From: Candidatus Krumholzibacteriia bacterium
GTDB lineage: Bacteria > Krumholzibacteriota > Krumholzibacteriia > LZORAL124-64-63
Direction: 5' to 3'
Length of the DNA: 37,056 nucleotides
Assembly: GCA_030592845.1 (NCBI GenBank)
Contig: JAUVII010000011.1
Location: 1-37,056 of the forward strand
Of the stretch, positions 7,975 to 16,226 are shown in pieces. A program made the translations under genes and the position numbers. The first letter of the stretch is position 1. Each line of letters begins with the position of its first letter. Under the pieces are notes generated by a model that was not told the DNA's origin, searched no databases, and worked only from the letters and a program-made list of their open reading frames with translations.

Positions 7975-8658
7975 TTGAAACGGCTCTTCTCATCATTGAT
8001 CCTGTCATTCCTGATGGTCGTGGCGGGCCCCGCCGACGCGGTGGCTGGCCGTGTGTTTTTTAAAGCCCACGGGGGGATTTCCTCCATCAATCCCGACGAT
8101 GTCAACGATGGGCTGGACCGTTTCAATGAATTGGCCGGTGGGCCTTTTCTGGGTCATATCAACTCGTCCCTTGACGGTGGTTTGTCAGTGGGATACGACC
8201 TGACCCCGGAATTGGGATTGGGACTGGGGTACACGAGACTTTGGGCGGGAAGCGGTTTCTCATGGCAGGGGTTTCATTTTGAGTATGATATGCCGGCCAA
8301 CATCTATGATGCATTCATTGAATATTTACCGGCAAACGGCAGGAAAATCAGGATTGGAGCAGGGGCGAACCTTGGTCTGATCCAAAGTTCGGCGGCGATC
8401 CGTTCCGAAGATCCGATAGCGGGCGAATTGGTAACACCCCTGGATGGATCGGGTTTCCTGTTCGCCGGTTTTGGCCTGGTCGATGCTGAGGTGGCTGCGA
8501 ACTGGTCCCTGTACGGACAGGCCGGATTTCGCCATGCGGTCATCAACACCCTGAAGGCGGATGGGGAGATCGTATTCAATCCCGACAGCTTTGATGACAA
8601 ACTGCGATTCAACTACAGTGGGTTTTATCTGCGGGTGGGGATCAAATTCCAGCCCTGA
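7975..8658 (+). CDS. Small outer-membrane beta-barrel protein
   Basis: 227 residues from a TTG at 7975, five bases after GGAGG (7965-7969). The frame is open further upstream, but that would run through the terminator stem. The N-terminus K-R-L-F-S-S-L-I-L-S-F-L-M-V-V is a signal peptide ending near A-D-A or A-V-A. The mature part alternates glycine-rich turns with strands such as G-L-S-V-G-Y-D-L and G-L-G-L-G-Y-T-R-L-W, and ends in Y-L-R-V-G-I-K-F-Q-P, a typical final barrel strand. It resembles OmpW/'outer membrane protein beta-barrel' families of about eight strands. Function unknown. It stands alone between a terminator and a weak hairpin. Confidence 0.7.
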   Translation: MKRLFSSLILSFLMVVAGPADAVAGRVFFKAHGGISSINPDDVNDGLDRFNELAGGPFLGHINSSLDGGLSVGYDLTPELGLGLGYTRLWAGSGFSWQGFHFEYDMPANIYDAFIEYLPANGRKIRIGAGANLGLIQSSAAIRSEDPIAGELVTPLDGSGFLFAGFGLVDAEVAANWSLYGQAGFRHAVINTLKADGEIVFNPDSFDDKLRFNYSGFYLRVGIKFQP

Positions 8659-8659
8659 C

Positions 8660-8683
8660 GGCCTGTTTATTGCAATAAAGGCC
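8660..8683 (+). repeat. Bulged palindrome after the small barrel gene
   Basis: GGCC, then the palindrome TTTATTGCAATAAA (8666-8679), then GGCC form an imperfect inverted repeat just past the stop codon. No T-run follows, so it is at best a weak terminator or an mRNA 3'-end stabiliser. The A/T core could also bind a dimeric protein. Confidence 0.35.
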
Positions 8684-8760
8684 GGGTTGGTCTGAATTTA
8701 GGGAACGATCGCCCCAGATTGCCCGTTAACGGTATCCTGGTGGATACGGAAGGATCACTT

Positions 8761-10698
8761 GTGACCAAATTTTCGTCAACATTTCCCAATATCATTGCCG
8801 GTTGCCTTTTGATCATCGGCCTGACCGGACTGATCAAGCCCGGTTCATGTCCGGCAGCCGAATCCGACCGGGATTTCATCCCCTTGGCCGAGATCTCCCA
8901 GGGAATGACCGGCTATGGACTTACGGTGTTTCAGGGTTCCACTGTCGACACTTTCGGGGTCAAAGTCGTGGGCGTGCAGGAGAATATCCGCGCCGACGGC
9001 AGCCTGCTGATCGTGGAAGTCAGCGGCCACGGGTTGGAATTGTCGAGCATCGCCCAGGGCATGAGTGGAAGCCCGATTTATCTCGATGGGCGTTTTGCGG
9101 GAGCCCTGGCCTTTGGCTGGGGAGGGGCCCTCAAACCCATCGCCGGGGTGACCCCGGCCGCGGAAATGCTGGCCCTGCCGACCGTGCCGGCCGCCGGCCC
9201 GGAAACCCGATCCCGGATGTATGCTCCGGATCTGCGCAGCCTGATTATTGCCGGGCCGCCCGACCGGGAAATGATTCAGGACCTGTTCCCCGACCTTTCG
9301 GGTGAGGAAATCAAGGACCTCGCGTCATTCGCGGATCCTGTCCGTCAGGTGGATTCACCCGCCTGGCCCACGCCCCGGGACATGATCATGACTTTGTTGG
9401 CGGACCTGGTCCCCGAGGGTGCGGGGAAATTGCCCGGCCCCGACAGCTGGATCGTCCAGCCCACAGGGTTTGCCGCCGCGACGTCCGGTTCCGCATCAAC
9501 CGAGCCACCGGCCGGACCGGCTTTCCGGCCCGGAAGTGCCTGCGCGATTCCGCTGATCATCGGGGATGCCAAACTGGGGGCCATCGGTACGGTCACCTGG
9601 GTTCAGGATGATCAGGTCCTCATGATGGGACATCCCTTCATGCAGCGGGGCCCGGTGGACTGGCCGCTGGCCACCGCGGAAGTCCTGACGGTTTTTCCCA
9701 GCCGCCAGATGTCTTTCAAGATCGGGTCCATCGGACAAATCGTCGGCACGGTTCATCACGATCAGCGTGCGGGGCTGTCCGGACGGACCGGTCCCGCGCC
9801 CGCCATGGTTCCCGTCAGCGTGAAACTGGATCTGCCGTCGGGCTCCGGAACGGAAAACAGGTCCTACGAATTCCAGATCGTGAACGACCCGGGTTTGGCG
9901 CCGACACTCGTTTTCTGGACGCTGTACAATTCCCTGCTGGTTGCCGGTGACGATGCCAGCCGGCAAACAATGCGCTACCGGATTGAAACCGTATGGGAAA
10001 GTCCCGCCTCCCTGGCGGCCGATCCGTTGGTCCTCGAGGGTGTGACCGCCGGTCCGGGCGGCGCCATGGGGCTGGCCGGCGAATGGATGGCGCCCCTGAG
10101 CCTTCTGCTCAACAACCCCTTCTCCGAAGCGCGATTGAAAGAGGTCCGGGCTCACCTGGTAATGACCCGGCCCATGGAAACCGCCACCATCATCGGTGTG
10201 AGCGGTCCCCGGTCCTTGCCCGCGCCCGGGGCCGTAGCTGTGTTCCAGGTAACGGTGCAGCCTCGGCTGGGCGAAAAACGGGTCGTGGAAGTCCCTCTCC
10301 AACTGCCGGTCAACCTGGAGCCGGGGCCCTACCGGATCCTGGCTGCAAGCGCGGCGGAGTTGTTCGCTTTCGAGGCCCAACGGGCGACCGGACGCTTCCA
10401 GGTGGCGAACCTGAACAGTATTATCGATCTGCTGCGAACCGGCCGTTCCCGTAGTACGCTGGTCCTCGGTTTGCTGGCCCCGGGCCGCAACAGGATCATT
10501 CTGGGAAAGGAAATGCACAATCTGCCCGGAAGCGTTTCCCGCCTGATCAGGTCGGGCAACATGCAGGCGCCCAAAACCCTGGCCGATTACGCGATTCGCA
10601 GTGACCAACCTACGGATTGGGTGCTGGACGGACACGCTGTCCGGGCCCTGATTCTCCCGGCGGCGGCGAAACCCTTCAAGGAAGAAAGACGACCATGA
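8761..10698 (+). CDS. Exported S55 (SpoIVB-type) peptidase-like protein with reversed half order
   Basis: About 645 residues from a GTG at 8761, six bases after GGAAGGA (8748-8754); a TTG at 8719 is in frame but would put 14 residues before the signal peptide. A signal peptide ends near P-A-A (residue ~34). Residues ~45-130 carry G-M-T-G-Y-G-L-T-V-F and then Q-G-M-S-G-S-P-I with a nucleophile-like Ser102, as around the SpoIVB active serine. Residues ~265-400 hold G-A-I-G-T-V-T-W and M-M-G-H-P-F with His291, like the SpoIVB histidine region. In SpoIVB the histidine part precedes the serine part; here the order is reversed. The C-terminal ~240 residues look beta-rich. No PDZ domain is evident. 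Likely periplasmic. The next gene overlaps by ATGA. Actual protease activity is not assured, because no acidic third residue is clear. Confidence 0.75.
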   Translation: MTKFSSTFPNIIAGCLLIIGLTGLIKPGSCPAAESDRDFIPLAEISQGMTGYGLTVFQGSTVDTFGVKVVGVQENIRADGSLLIVEVSGHGLELSSIAQGMSGSPIYLDGRFAGALAFGWGGALKPIAGVTPAAEMLALPTVPAAGPETRSRMYAPDLRSLIIAGPPDREMIQDLFPDLSGEEIKDLASFADPVRQVDSPAWPTPRDMIMTLLADLVPEGAGKLPGPDSWIVQPTGFAAATSGSASTEPPAGPAFRPGSACAIPLIIGDAKLGAIGTVTWVQDDQVLMMGHPFMQRGPVDWPLATAEVLTVFPSRQMSFKIGSIGQIVGTVHHDQRAGLSGRTGPAPAMVPVSVKLDLPSGSGTENRSYEFQIVNDPGLAPTLVFWTLYNSLLVAGDDASRQTMRYRIETVWESPASLAADPLVLEGVTAGPGGAMGLAGEWMAPLSLLLNNPFSEARLKEVRAHLVMTRPMETATIIGVSGPRSLPAPGAVAVFQVTVQPRLGEKRVVEVPLQLPVNLEPGPYRILAASAAELFAFEAQRATGRFQVANLNSIIDLLRTGRSRSTLVLGLLAPGRNRIILGKEMHNLPGSVSRLIRSGNMQAPKTLADYAIRSDQPTDWVLDGHAVRALILPAAAKPFKEERRP

Positions 10699-12935
10699 GC
10701 ATAATCAGGAATATGGCAGGAAAGATTGAGCTGCGGAACGCCCTGTTGGCCGCGGCGCTGGTGCTGGTGAATTGCGGGGCCTCCGATGTGCTGGGCGCCG
10801 GCCCGGTGTTCTGGGACTGGCCGTCCGACCGGTCCTTCGAGGAGATGGATCTCGAGGGCGCGGCCCTGGACCGTGAGGGTAATCTGGTGGCGGGATTGGC
10901 CGGCCAGACGGCGGGACCTTCCGGGCCTGAAGTTTTTTGGCGGATTATTCCTGATGGACGAGGTGGCTATTACACCGGGACGGGGCATGGAGGAGAAATC
11001 CATCATACGACCTCCGGGGAAAAAAGCCGTCTGGTGGCGCGATTGGAAGGGACCGAGGTGTTCAGTCTTCTGATGCTGGATGACGGGGATATCCTGGCCG
11101 GTTGCGGTCCCGAGGGACAGTTGTACCGGGTTCAATCCGATGGCGATGCAACCCTGCTCGGAAGCGTTGACGGCGGATATGCCTGGGCCATGGTCAACGA
11201 TACCCGGGATGGAAAAATCTGGTTGGCCACCGGCAGTCCCGCGGCTGTCTACAGCTTCGATCCCGAATCCGGTATTCTGGAAAAAGCGGTGGAACTGCCC
11301 GCGCAGAACGCCCTGGATATCACCTTTGACGGGCAGGGGAACCTCCTGGTGTGCACCCAGGGTCCCGGCTTGATCTACAGCCTGGATCCCCGCCACCCGG
11401 ATCAGCCCCGCCTCCTGTTCGAAACCGCGCAGGATGAGGCGCGTCAATTCATCACCGGTCCCGAGGGTAAAATTTTCGTACTGGCCCTCAATACCGACGA
11501 ATCCATGCAGGAGGACGGCGGTATGTCCCTCGGGTCGGGAGGATCCGGCCCTCCGCCCATGCTGATGGCCCTGTTGATGGAAGGGAACGGTCCGACAATT
11601 AGCCGGGCGGCCTTGTATGTCGTGGAGGACGATGGTCTCGTTGTTCCCTGGTGGGTGGGGGATGTGGACCTGATGATCGCCGCCTGGAGCCCGCGTTGGG
11701 GCTGGCTCGGCGGGGGACCCTTGGCGGATGATTCCGGACAAACGATTCTTTACAGTCTGACACCCCCTGCGGGGAATCATCCCGCGGCCGGATGGACCGG
11801 CGGGGATATCATGGACCTTTTGGTGGAGTCCGCTGGACCGGATGGTGATTCGATCATCGTCTGCCAGGCTCATCCCGGCAGCGTGACTATTCTTGGCGAC
11901 AGCGGGGATGCTCCCCGGCAAGCCTTGAGCCCACCCCTGGATGGGGGAATTCCCGTTCGCTGGGGCCGCTTGAACTGGACCACCAACAAAGGCGGCGGAA
12001 AATTGAAATGGGCCGTCAGGGGCGGAAACCGTTCCGAGCCCGACGACAGTTGGACCCCATGGTCGGACAGTTGGACTGATCAGAACCGGGCTTTGCCACT
12101 GGAGCCGTGCCGGTTCCTCCAGTGGAGGGTGGAATTTCCGTCCAAGGGTGGCGAGAAACCCCTGAGGCTGACTTCGGTATCGGTCAGCGGCTGGCAGGAC
12201 AACAGGGCTCCGGTCATCGTTTCCTTCACCCAGGAGTACCTGAAGGATGTCCACCTGGGGATGATGAACAACCACAATGAGAACATCACCCAGACCTTTC
12301 GCAGCGGATTGCAGGCCGAGTTCAGCCAGAACAGCATCGACGACCGTCTGGCCGGTCCCGAACGGGCCTCGATGGGCCGGTCGGTGCGGGTCTTTACCTG
12401 GCTGGGTTCGGACCCCAATGGTGATCGGGTGCTCTTCGATCTGGAATACCAGCGCACAGGAGAGGTCGCCTGGCGGAAAATCCAGTCCGGCAGTTCCGAA
12501 TTCCTGGGAAGCTGGGACACTTCCGAGGTGCCCGACGGTGATTATTATATCCGGCTGACGGCCAGCGACAGTCCTGACAATCCCGGGGCCCTGACCGCGA
12601 CCACGAACCGGACTCTCGGGCCCGTGACGGTGGACAATTCCAAACCCGAAATTACGGGTTTCAGGATCGCGGAGTTGCCGGACGGATTCCAGGTGACCCT
12701 GACGGCCCGGGACACCGGCGGAGTGTTGGCGGGAGCCCAGTTGCGTCTTCCGGACGGCACCAATGAAAGATTGGATCCGGAGGACGGGATCTGCGACAGC
12801 CCCAAGGAGAAATTCACCGCCAGGATCGTCTGGCCCCGGCCCGACCGGCCAGCCGGACCGATGCCCTGGCGCATTCGAGTTGAAGTAAGGGATATGGGCG
12901 GAAATGCCGCCTTCACGGAAGCCGATGTCCATTGA
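10695..12935 (+). CDS. Exported beta-propeller protein with C-terminal Ig/Fn3-like region
   Basis: 746 residues from the ATG at 10695, overlapping the upstream stop as ATGA, with AAGGAAG shortly before. A hydrophobic N-terminal stretch (A-L-L-A-A-A-L-V-L-V) and a likely cleavage near V-L-G-A suggest export. Residues ~50-400 show repeated blades of the kind G-A-A-L-D-R-E-G-N-L-V-A-G, D-D-G-D-I-L-A-G-C-G-P-E-G, N-A-L-D-I-T-F-D-G-Q-G-N-L-L-V, each ending near Y-S/Y-R, as in NHL/WD40-like propellers. Around 440-520 is a W-R-V-E-F-rich sandwich, and 570-690 reads like an Ig or fibronectin fold (W-L-G-S-D-P-N-G-D, S-E-V-P-D-G-D-Y-Y-I-R-L-T-A-S-D-S). Coupling to the S55-like protein suggests a joint role, as partner or substrate (inference). 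Confidence 0.75.
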   Translation: MSIIRNMAGKIELRNALLAAALVLVNCGASDVLGAGPVFWDWPSDRSFEEMDLEGAALDREGNLVAGLAGQTAGPSGPEVFWRIIPDGRGGYYTGTGHGGEIHHTTSGEKSRLVARLEGTEVFSLLMLDDGDILAGCGPEGQLYRVQSDGDATLLGSVDGGYAWAMVNDTRDGKIWLATGSPAAVYSFDPESGILEKAVELPAQNALDITFDGQGNLLVCTQGPGLIYSLDPRHPDQPRLLFETAQDEARQFITGPEGKIFVLALNTDESMQEDGGMSLGSGGSGPPPMLMALLMEGNGPTISRAALYVVEDDGLVVPWWVGDVDLMIAAWSPRWGWLGGGPLADDSGQTILYSLTPPAGNHPAAGWTGGDIMDLLVESAGPDGDSIIVCQAHPGSVTILGDSGDAPRQALSPPLDGGIPVRWGRLNWTTNKGGGKLKWAVRGGNRSEPDDSWTPWSDSWTDQNRALPLEPCRFLQWRVEFPSKGGEKPLRLTSVSVSGWQDNRAPVIVSFTQEYLKDVHLGMMNNHNENITQTFRSGLQAEFSQNSIDDRLAGPERASMGRSVRVFTWLGSDPNGDRVLFDLEYQRTGEVAWRKIQSGSSEFLGSWDTSEVPDGDYYIRLTASDSPDNPGALTATTNRTLGPVTVDNSKPEITGFRIAELPDGFQVTLTARDTGGVLAGAQLRLPDGTNERLDPEDGICDSPKEKFTARIVWPRPDRPAGPMPWRIRVEVRDMGGNAAFTEADVH

Positions 12936-13411
12936 GCGAGGGCGAACTTTTCGCGGCCTTCCGTACCCATGAAAGATGGATGGCCGAGGCCATGAAAGAA
13001 GCCCGGTCGGCGCAGGAAAAGGGAGAGGTCCCCGTCGGAGCGGTGGTCGTCCGGGACGGGCTGGTCATCGGGCGCGGACACAATCAGGTGGAATCCCTGA
13101 GCGATCCGACCGCTCACGCCGAGATCCTGGCCATCGGGGCCGCCTCCGGACACGGGGAAGGCTGGCGTCTGACCGATACCACCCTTTATGTGACCCTGGA
13201 ACCCTGCACCATGTGTTGCGGGGCTATTCTCCTGGCCCGCGTCGGTACGGTGGTGTTCGGTGCCGCCGATCCCAGGGCCGGAGGGGTGGTTTCGACCGGC
13301 CGCCTGCTTGACGGGAACCCCTACCGCCAGCAGATCGAAGTGGTGGGCGGTATTTCCGCGACGGAGTGCGGGGCCGTCCTATCGGATTTTTTCCAGGCCC
13401 GCCGGGATTGA
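12932..13411 (+). CDS. tadA: tRNA adenosine(34) deaminase TadA
   Basis: 159 residues. The enzyme converts A34 of tRNA-Arg(ACG) to inosine. The zinc site is seen as T-A-H-A-E-I (His/Glu) and P-C-T-M-C (two cysteines), with G-E-V-P-V-G-A-V-V-V and the D-P-T-A-H pattern upstream. Length is normal. The start is a TTG overlapping the propeller gene's TGA (TTGA), without a good ribosome site; an in-frame ATG at 12980 would trim a few helix-1 residues. Its substrate gene lies about 5 kb upstream and a tRNA operon starts just downstream. A guanine deaminase is a less likely alternative. Confidence 0.92.
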   Translation: MSEGELFAAFRTHERWMAEAMKEARSAQEKGEVPVGAVVVRDGLVIGRGHNQVESLSDPTAHAEILAIGAASGHGEGWRLTDTTLYVTLEPCTMCCGAILLARVGTVVFGAADPRAGGVVSTGRLLDGNPYRQQIEVVGGISATECGAVLSDFFQARRD

Positions 13412-13429
13412 ATCCGGCCCCGGGCCGTG

Positions 13430-13458
13430 TTGATTTTCCCCAGGACCGGTGCTATATT
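13430..13458 (+). promoter_or_regulatory. Sigma-70 type promoter of the Ser-Ser-Ala tRNA/SRP RNA operon
   Basis: TTGATT (13430-13435), 17-base spacer, TATATT (13453-13458). Transcription should start near 13465, about 10 bases before tRNA-Ser(GGA). This is among the best promoter matches in the window and fits a stable-RNA operon. Confidence 0.65.
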
Positions 13459-13475
13459 CCCCGCCTTGTTCTGGT

Positions 13476-13563
<88 letters not shown>

Positions 13564-13597
13564 CCCGGATTTTCGGCCGGCCGGGGAAATAGATAGC

Positions 13598-13687
13598 GGA
13601 GAGGTGCCGGAGTGGTTGAACGGGGCGGTCTCGAAAACCGTTGAGCTCTTCGGAGTTCCCAGGGTTCGAATCCCTGCCTCTCCGCCA
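13598..13687 (+). tRNA. tRNA-Ser(CGA)
   Basis: Acceptor GGAGAGG (13598-13604) pairs with CCTCTCC (13677-13683); G discriminator, encoded CCA 13685-13687. Anticodon stem GCGGT/ACCGT, anticodon CGA at 13632-13634, long variable arm. It reads UCG, a codon expected to be used in a GC-rich genome. Confidence 0.95.
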
Positions 13688-13752
13688 GTTTCTGCCGCCG
13701 CCGGGCGGCCGGTTGGCTCCAATGTGGAAGATTTTTCAAAGTGTGTGATATT

Positions 13753-13828
13753 GGGGATGTAGCTCAGCTGGGAGAGCGCCTCGTTCGCAACGAGGAGGTC
13801 GGCGGTTCGAGCCCGCTCATCTCCACCA
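13753..13828 (+). tRNA. tRNA-Ala(CGC)
   Basis: Acceptor GGGGATG (13753-13759) pairs with CATCTCC (13818-13824, one G-U); encoded CCA 13826-13828. D arm AGCTCAGCTGGGAGAGC is canonical. Anticodon stem CCTCG/CGAGG, anticodon CGC at 13786-13788. It reads GCG. Likely co-transcribed with the two serine tRNAs. Confidence 0.93.
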
Positions 13829-13835
13829 ACACCGG

Positions 13836-13857
13836 GGGGTTCCGCTTGGGGAACCCC
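13836..13857 (+). repeat. Hairpin between tRNA-Ala and SRP RNA
   Basis: GGGGTTCC (13836-13843) pairs perfectly with GGAACCCC (13850-13857) around a 6-base loop. No T-run follows, so it is more likely a processing or spacer hairpin in the tRNA/SRP precursor than a terminator. It lies 10 bases before the SRP RNA's terminal helix. Confidence 0.5.
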
Positions 13858-13867
13858 GGGACATGAT

Positions 13868-13964
13868 GGGTCAGGCCCGGCGTGACGCCGGAGCACTAAC
13901 TCCGTCAGGACTGGAAAGTAGCAGCGGTACGTTTCCTACGACGTGTGCGCCGTCAGCCTGACCC
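13868..13964 (+). ncRNA. ffs: Signal recognition particle RNA, small bacterial (4.5S) type
   Basis: About 97 bases. The ends GGGTCAGGC (13868-13876) and GCCTGACCC (13956-13964) form a perfect 9-bp closing helix. The apical domain holds the conserved GTCAGG-aCTGGAAAG-tAGCAGC signature (13904-13924), the Ffh-binding symmetric and asymmetric loops with a GGAA tetraloop. There is no Alu domain, so this is the short form. A run of six T at 13972-13977 may help end transcription. An SRP RNA next to dnaX, ybaB and recR is a common bacterial arrangement. Exact ends are inferred from pairing. Confidence 0.88.
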
Positions 13965-14040
13965 ACTTCTCTTTTTTATCCGGTTCCACGCACCCTCGGA
14001 CAATTCCCCAAAAAACAAGGTCGGACCCGGCCCCGTCATA

Positions 14041-14102
14041 TGGTAGATTCCGGGTCAGGATCGTACCCGGCAGAGAACCGCCCCTTCTTTTTCATCCTGA
14101 CC
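14041..14102 (+). promoter_or_regulatory. dnaX leader: extended -10 candidate and two competing hairpins
   Basis: TG-G-TAGATT (14041-14049) fits an extended -10 element. Directly after it, CCGGGT (14050-14055) can pair with ACCCGG (14065-14070), loop 9. Alternatively GGTCAGGAT (14053-14061) can pair with ATCCTGACC (14094-14102), a perfect 9-bp helix. Both use bases 14053-14055, so they exclude each other. No T-run follows either. The -35 candidate TCGGAC (14021-14026) is poor. Confidence 0.35.
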
Positions 14103-14128
14103 GCGGCCTTCACCTTGAGCGGAGCAGC

Positions 14129-15856
14129 ATGTCTTACCAAGCCCTGGCCCGTAAATACCGTCCGGAGACCTTTGCCCAGGTCGTCGGGCAGGCCCATGTG
14201 ACGGGCACGCTGCGGGCTGCCATGCGCAAGGACAAACTCAGCCACGCCTACCTGTTTTCCGGACCCAGGGGGTGCGGCAAGACCACGGTGGCCCGCCTTC
14301 TGGCCAAGGCCATCAACTGTCTGGACAATCGCGAGGGTGACCCCTGCGGGGAATGCGAGACCTGCCTGGCCATCGCTCGCGGCAATTACCTGGATGTCCT
14401 GGAAATCGACGCCGCCAGCAACACCGGTGTCGACAATATTCGCGAACTGCGGGACATGGCGCAGTACTCGCCCAGCGAGGGCAGCAGCCGGGTCTTCATC
14501 ATCGACGAAGTGCACATGTTGTCCAAGGGGGCGTTCAACGCCCTGCTGAAAATCCTGGAAGAACCCCCGCCCCGGGTCTTTTTCTTTTTCGCCACCACCG
14601 AGCCCAACAAGATTCCCCGGACCATCCTGAGCCGGTGCCAGCGGTTCGATTTCCGTTTGTTGAGCCGGGATGAACTGGGTGGGCGCCTGACCGAAATCGC
14701 GGAAGCCGAAGGTGTGACCGTGGAAGCGACCGGTCTGCGGCTCCTGGTGTCCCTGGCCGAAGGCAGTATGCGGGATGGGCAGAGTCTGCTGGACCAGGTG
14801 ATCGCCGGGTCGGACGGTATCATCGACGAGGCGGCCGTGGTGGCCGCGTTCGGTCTGGTTCGGTCCGAATTGTTCATCGAATTGAATGAAGCGATTGTCG
14901 CGAAGGATGCGGCGCGCGCGCTGCGGCTGGTCGACGATCTGGCTTCCAGCGGACAGAGCCTTGATGCCTTTGCCCGGGGCGTGGTGACGAATTTCCGGAA
15001 CCTCATGCTGTTGAAGATCGATCCTGAACTCGCGCCCATGGTGGACCTGCCCGAAGACCAGATCGAATCCCTGGGCAAACAGGCCACGCACTTCCAGGAG
15101 CAGGACCTGTTGGCGCTGATCGAACGCTCCAGCCGGCATTTTGAAGTCATTCACCGCAGCACCCAGCCCCGGATTCACCTGGAGGCCTCCCTGGTGGAGT
15201 ACTGCCGGTTCGAATCGCGGGTCCTTCTGGCTGATCTGGCGCGGCGGTTGGAAACTCTCGGGCCCGGGACCGGCGGCGGAGGCCTGGCCGGTGGCGGATT
15301 GGCGCGTGACGCGAAACCAGCGGCGCCCCGGGGGCCTTCGCGGACCGCGTCCGCACAGCCGGCCGGCAAAGGGCCGGCCCGGGGAGCGTCCGCCCGCCCG
15401 GCCCGCCAGTCGCCGGCTCCGGACATGACCGCTGCCGACGCGGCCGTGCCCGGCTGGACGGACCTGATCGACCTGCTGATGAAACAGAATCCCCGTCTGG
15501 GATCCTGCCTGATGAACGGGTTGCCCAGCCTGGAGGAGGGCGGCAAGCGCCTGAGGGTGTCCTTTGCCGAGGACAAGAAATTCCAGGTCACCAGCATCGC
15601 GGCCGAGTGTGAGACCATCGAGGACCAGATCAACAATCTCTGGGGTCGGCGGTTGCGGGTCGAACTGGTGATGGGTGAAAAAGGCCAGGTCGATTCCGTG
15701 AAGGAAGAAATCCGGCAGGAAGTGGCTCCCACGCACCGCGAAGAACTCGACAAGGCCTGCGAGAAGGACAAGTCCCTGGGTGATCTGGTGGACTTGATGG
15801 GCGGGCAACCGTTACCCGACAGCGAACGCGAACGTTGGGATCCGGCTGACAAATAA
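14129..15856 (+). CDS. dnaX: DNA polymerase III subunit gamma/tau
   Basis: 575 residues from the ATG at 14129, after GGAG at 14121-14124; upstream in-frame codons belong to the SRP RNA region. This clamp-loader ATPase loads the beta clamp at replication forks. Walker A G-P-R-G-C-G-K-T-T is at 45-53, zinc cysteines at 64, 73, 76 and 79, Walker B F-I-I-D-E-V-H at 123-129, and the sensor S-R-C at 168-170. After the domain III helices (to about residue 375) comes an alanine/proline/glycine/arginine-rich linker (~385-430), then a tau-like C-terminal domain to 575. I saw no clear A-run slippage site for a shorter gamma form. ybaB and recR follow. Confidence 0.95.
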   Translation: MSYQALARKYRPETFAQVVGQAHVTGTLRAAMRKDKLSHAYLFSGPRGCGKTTVARLLAKAINCLDNREGDPCGECETCLAIARGNYLDVLEIDAASNTGVDNIRELRDMAQYSPSEGSSRVFIIDEVHMLSKGAFNALLKILEEPPPRVFFFFATTEPNKIPRTILSRCQRFDFRLLSRDELGGRLTEIAEAEGVTVEATGLRLLVSLAEGSMRDGQSLLDQVIAGSDGIIDEAAVVAAFGLVRSELFIELNEAIVAKDAARALRLVDDLASSGQSLDAFARGVVTNFRNLMLLKIDPELAPMVDLPEDQIESLGKQATHFQEQDLLALIERSSRHFEVIHRSTQPRIHLEASLVEYCRFESRVLLADLARRLETLGPGTGGGGLAGGGLARDAKPAAPRGPSRTASAQPAGKGPARGASARPARQSPAPDMTAADAAVPGWTDLIDLLMKQNPRLGSCLMNGLPSLEEGGKRLRVSFAEDKKFQVTSIAAECETIEDQINNLWGRRLRVELVMGEKGQVDSVKEEIRQEVAPTHREELDKACEKDKSLGDLVDLMGGQPLPDSERERWDPADK

Positions 15857-15902
15857 TTGAGCACAATGGAGCGGCGGACGACCGCGGGCTCCGGGAGGAA
15901 TA

Positions 15903-16226
15903 ATGGACATCAACAAATTGATGAAGCAGGCCCAGCAGATGCAGGCCAAGATGGCCCAGGCCCAGTCCGAACTGGAGACCAGGGAAGTCAGCGCCGAGGT
16001 CGGCGGCGGCCAGGTGAAGGTCGTCATGAATGGCAAGCACCGCCTCAAGAGCATTGAAATCGCTCCGGAATCCCTGGATCCCGATGACATCGAGTTTCTG
16101 CAGGATCTGATCGTCGCGGCGGTCAACGAGGGCGCCAAAAACGTCGACGCCATGGTGGAAAAGGAAATGGGATCTGTGGCCGGAGGCATGAACCTGCCCG
16201 GAATGAACCTTCCCGGCATGGGTTGA
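15903..16226 (+). CDS. ybaB: YbaB/EbfC family nucleoid-associated protein
   Basis: 107 residues from an ATG shortly after GGGAGGA (15893-15899). It starts with M-D-I-N-K-L-M-K-Q-A-Q-Q-M-Q and continues with S-A-E-V-G-G-G-Q-V-K-V-V-M-N-G, then the P-D-D-I-E-F-L-Q-D-L helix, all family hallmarks. These small dimers bind DNA and are typically found between dnaX and recR, as here. The C-terminus is a short glycine/methionine repeat (N-L-P-G-M-N-L-P-G-M-G), a common but functionless-looking tail. recR overlaps its stop codon. Confidence 0.93.
   Translation: MDINKLMKQAQQMQAKMAQAQSELETREVSAEVGGGQVKVVMNGKHRLKSIEIAPESLDPDDIEFLQDLIVAAVNEGAKNVDAMVEKEMGSVAGGMNLPGMNLPGMG

Noticed and set aside
10587-12932. 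781-codon open frame on the minus strand
   Set aside because: It lies wholly opposite the propeller gene, lacks recognisable motifs and is the expected antisense shadow of a GC-rich coding frame. The same holds for long minus-strand frames at 3119-4792, 14036-15808 and 27723-29201.
13832-13857. Terminator after tRNA-Ala
   Set aside because: The hairpin has no T-run and SRP RNA follows within 10 bases, so read-through is likely.
14129-15856. Programmed frameshift in dnaX giving a gamma subunit
   Set aside because: No A-run or stem-slippery pair of the known kind was found in the domain III-IV region.
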